Shown one piece after another: positions 62,010-64,000 of a stretch of DNA of 64,000 nucleotides (position 1 is the first letter of the stretch; each line of letters begins with the position of its first letter). Below the pieces are notes generated by a model that saw nothing but the letters and a program-made list of their open reading frames with translations, was not told where the DNA came from and ran no database searches. Made by a program: the position numbers and the translations under genes. Location of the stretch: the NCBI GenBank assembly GCA_964388665.1, contig CAYMBJ010000003.1, forward strand, positions 54,075 through 118,074, given 5' to 3'. The stretch is from CALCCV01 sp964388665. GTDB taxonomy: Bacteria; Bdellovibrionota; Bdellovibrionia; Bdellovibrionales; Bdellovibrionaceae.

Positions 62010-62984
62010 CTATTTTTTGTCGCTCTCTACGTAATAGTCAGAGCCGCTGGCTTGACTGCCGATGCTGTCTGTAAATAGCGGTACAAAAGAAATGGGCTTG
62101 CTGTTGCCATCCATCAGCGCGTATTCGGCGAGGCCTTTAAAACGGAGTTTTTTCTTAAGTTGTTTTCGGCCCTCTTGAAGTGGCTTGGCCAAGGTGATCC
62201 AATCTCCCGGTTCAATGGGAAGCAATTTGTCTTCTGGAGTTTCGAGTTGCAAATAGGAATAACCAGATTCCACATGTGTGACCTTGGCAATCACGGGATT
62301 GGTAGTGGCCGTTGGATGTTTGTAGACGGTTGAATTGCAGACCTCGCCCTGCCAGTCATACTCAACGGGAGTGATTGTAAAAGTGTCGCCCACCTTGATG
62401 TTTGCTGTAAACCCACGATTGACCAAAAGCTCGCCATTCTTTGCAACTTTGATAATCGGCGCTCGCCAAGGAAGAGTTTTGATCTTTTCGTGGCCCTTTC
62501 GCATGACCTCCGCGATTTGCGAAGAAACCAGCTCAGCAAGACTGGTCTGTTTGGCGTAACCGACATCCACTCCAAATTTAATAAAATCTATGCCGATACC
62601 ACCATCTTTGTATGTCTGCTTGTTTTGCGCTTGAACATAGGCTGCAACATCTTTACGGAAGACTTCACTAAACTGCCACTCGGACATCAGCTCAGCTTTC
62701 TTCACCTGCATATGCGCCTGTAAGCCTTGAAAAAATTGAGTTAACAAATTGAAGCCAAACTTAACATTGCTGGCGCTGACCAATTCAAAAGAGATCATTT
62801 TTCCGGAGAGTTCAAAATCGTAATCCAGCTCAGGGCAAAAATCCAATTTAGAGAATGTATCTGGAGAGGCATCTGGAGGACCTGCCTTTTGACTGCTTGG
62901 AACTTTATCGTAACTCACCTTGCTGCAGCCCACAGTGACTAGCAAAATGCAGCTCAACAGCATTGAAGCTTTAATCATACCCAA
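62010..62984 (-). CDS. Predicted lipoprotein with C-terminal beta-rich domains
   Basis: The 324 residues have a signal peptide with lipobox VTVGC (C20), then a Ser/Pro-rich linker. A helical middle (about 60-170) with KKAELMSEWQFSEVFRKDVAAY and a beta-rich C-terminal half follow, with repeated strand patterns such as ANIKVGDTFTITP and EPGDWITLAKP. The last half recalls CsgG/FlgT-like lipoprotein repeats in rhythm only. Function unknown. Confidence 0.7.
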   Translation of the reverse strand: MGMIKASMLLSCILLVTVGCSKVSYDKVPSSQKAGPPDASPDTFSKLDFCPELDYDFELSGKMISFELVSASNVKFGFNLLTQFFQGLQAHMQVKKAELMSEWQFSEVFRKDVAAYVQAQNKQTYKDGGIGIDFIKFGVDVGYAKQTSLAELVSSQIAEVMRKGHEKIKTLPWRAPIIKVAKNGELLVNRGFTANIKVGDTFTITPVEYDWQGEVCNSTVYKHPTATTNPVIAKVTHVESGYSYLQLETPEDKLLPIEPGDWITLAKPLQEGRKQLKKKLRFKGLAEYALMDGNSKPISFVPLFTDSIGSQASGSDYYVESDKK

Positions 62985-63217
62985 CCCCCTATTGTGTGTT
63001 CAATCGGGCTCGCCAATTTTGCCTTGGCGAAAAAACCAACCTAAAGAATCCTTCTTTGCTCTTTGAACGACACCTCATCGACAAAGATCGAGGCAAACTA
63101 AAGGAATATTTTTGGGAATTTTTAAACTTCAGGCTTTTGGTCGAGGGTACAGACAGTTCTTGAAACTTAGTTGAGCTGAAGCGATTCGAATTAGAAAAAT
63201 TCGTCAAACATCAGAAC

Positions 63218-63252
63218 AAAAGCCCGCACATTGATACAGTGTGCGGGCTTTT
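63218..63252 (-). terminator. Bidirectional hairpin terminator
   Basis: A perfect 13-bp stem (63218-63230 with 63240-63252) and 9-nt loop lie 23 nt beyond the stop of the next minus-strand gene. A runs on one side and T runs on the other allow use in both directions. Confidence 0.85.
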
Positions 63253-63274
63253 CAGAGTTGGTTAAATTGAAAAC

Positions 63275-63763
63275 TTACTTGGTTTTATCGCATGCCCAAG
63301 AGTAGGTGCGAACCACTGGAGCAAAGCGTTTGTCTTTGTAGTTGATTGACAAAGTCGCTGGATTTTCATCAGAAGGAATACTTTCGGGACTCACCACCAC
63401 GGTTTGCGCTTTACCAACTCTTCTTTTAAGTGAATTGAAAGGGGTAAACTCAATTTTGATTTCAGAAAGATCGCCGGCAATAGTAGTTTTGATCTCGCCA
63501 AGAGTTTTTCCAGCTCCGTATGCGTTAATGGCTTGGGAAACAACTAGAGTTTGGCCATCCTGACTATAAAGAACTTCGGCAGAATTGCCAAAATACGCCT
63601 CTGTGATTTGATTGGCATCATTGATTGTTACAGAGCTGGCGCGAGCCTCCCAAACAAGTTGGCCATCGGCGCGAGATAGTGACTCTGTTAATCCACATCT
63701 GACATCGGCAAAAGAAGTTACTGAAAAAAGTAGGGACAGGGTGGCAATAAGGACTCGGTTCAT
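63275..63763 (-). CDS. Small secreted protein of unknown function
   Basis: The 162-residue product has a signal peptide (MNRVLIATLSLLFSVTSFA, cleaved about 19) and a beta-rich mature domain with a Cys near each end (VRCGLTE and WACDKTK), possibly joined. ATG 63763 has GGAGGT upstream; an in-frame start at 63775 does not. It is monocistronic with its own terminator. I do not recognise the family. Confidence 0.72.
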   Translation of the reverse strand: MNRVLIATLSLLFSVTSFADVRCGLTESLSRADGQLVWEARASSVTINDANQITEAYFGNSAEVLYSQDGQTLVVSQAINAYGAGKTLGEIKTTIAGDLSEIKIEFTPFNSLKRRVGKAQTVVVSPESIPSDENPATLSINYKDKRFAPVVRTYSWACDKTK

Positions 63764-64000
63764 TGGGACCTCCACTAGGTTGGTAAATTGGGTTTAATTT
63801 GGTGTACATACAATTGGTAAAAATAATCTGAGCGGAATATATCACGATATGCCAAGACCTTCATTGAAGAATTGAAATGGCGCAAAATCATGTAACATCT
63901 GCCGTCCAAAGGTTTTACAGTCGAGCCTCCGATTGAGGTGGGTGAGGAGTAAGGTGGACCCCGTTGTCTAGACAAAAAAATGAATAAAATAAGAAATAAA
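63764..64000. other. Window end, no gene seen
   Basis: Short frames here lack ribosome sites. The last 20 bases are A/T-rich and may belong to a promoter beyond the window. Confidence 0.3.

Noticed and set aside
62989..63207. 72-codon minus-strand frame upstream of the lipoprotein gene
   Set aside because: No ribosome site and Ser/Lys-rich random composition.

Overview
The window looks like chromosomal DNA of a Bdellovibrio-type predatory deltaproteobacterium (Bdellovibrionota). This is inferred from gene content: a long flagellar operon in delta/Firmicutes-like order, short flagellins in tandem, many lipoproteins and secreted hydrolases, GYF/PilZ proteins, TrmFO, a CFI-box C-terminal protein, and a DEAD-box helicase with a Gly/Arg-rich tail. 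No tRNA, rRNA, CRISPR array, IS element or prophage is visible. Species cannot be assigned from the sequence alone.

Layout. 1-1.7 kb: the last 38 codons of one flagellin, then a complete flagellin gene (fliC), a long 3' region and a terminator. 1.7-8.7 kb: a PilZ protein, the folate operon folB-folKP-folC, a small secreted protein, a two-component system, and a small basic secreted protein behind a structured leader. 8.7-11.5 kb: a PhnDCE-type ABC importer on the minus strand. 11.7-15.7 kb: an overlapping operon of a HAD hydrolase with an acidic SD-repeat tail, an RsmI-like methyltransferase and HrpB. 15.7-21.7 kb: an esterase, murE-murF, a lipoprotein, and epmA-folA. 22-31 kb: a PilZ protein, a secreted M14 carboxypeptidase, a lipid pair (DGK1-like kinase, PssA), asd, a CFI-box protein with a predicted outer-membrane barrel, truA, and rplM-rpsI. 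31-36 kb: a DciA-like protein, trmFO, a membrane-anchored coiled-coil protein and an LtaS-like sulfatase. 36.4-52 kb: a flagellar cluster (TPR protein, flgB, flgC, fliE, fliF, fliG, fliH, fliI, fliJ, motE-like, fliK, flgD, a TIGR02530-type gene, flgE), led by a sigma-54-like promoter. 52-57 kb: an OmpA lipoprotein, a broken MNT/HEPN pair, pcnB, an alpha/beta hydrolase and a DEAD-box helicase. 57-64 kb: accessory DNA with secreted proteins, a TPR/winged-helix regulator overlapping a secreted trypsin-like protease, and structured non-coding DNA.

How they work together. FolB, FolKP, FolC and FolA supply tetrahydrofolate, which TrmFO uses to methylate tRNA. PssA and the DGK1-like enzyme act on phosphatidate and CDP-diacylglycerol. 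Asd feeds the lysine/diaminopimelate route that MurE consumes. The flagellar operon makes rod, MS-ring, switch, export ATPase and hook parts, while the flagellins lie about 36 kb away.

The most unusual material is the regulator-protease module whose start codon sits inside a 10-bp tandem repeat (58.0-60.9 kb), a hairpin covering the ribosome site of an orphan ORF (61.06-61.12 kb), eight perfect copies of a heptamer before flgE, and the decayed MNT/HEPN pair. No wholly new system is proven by sequence alone.
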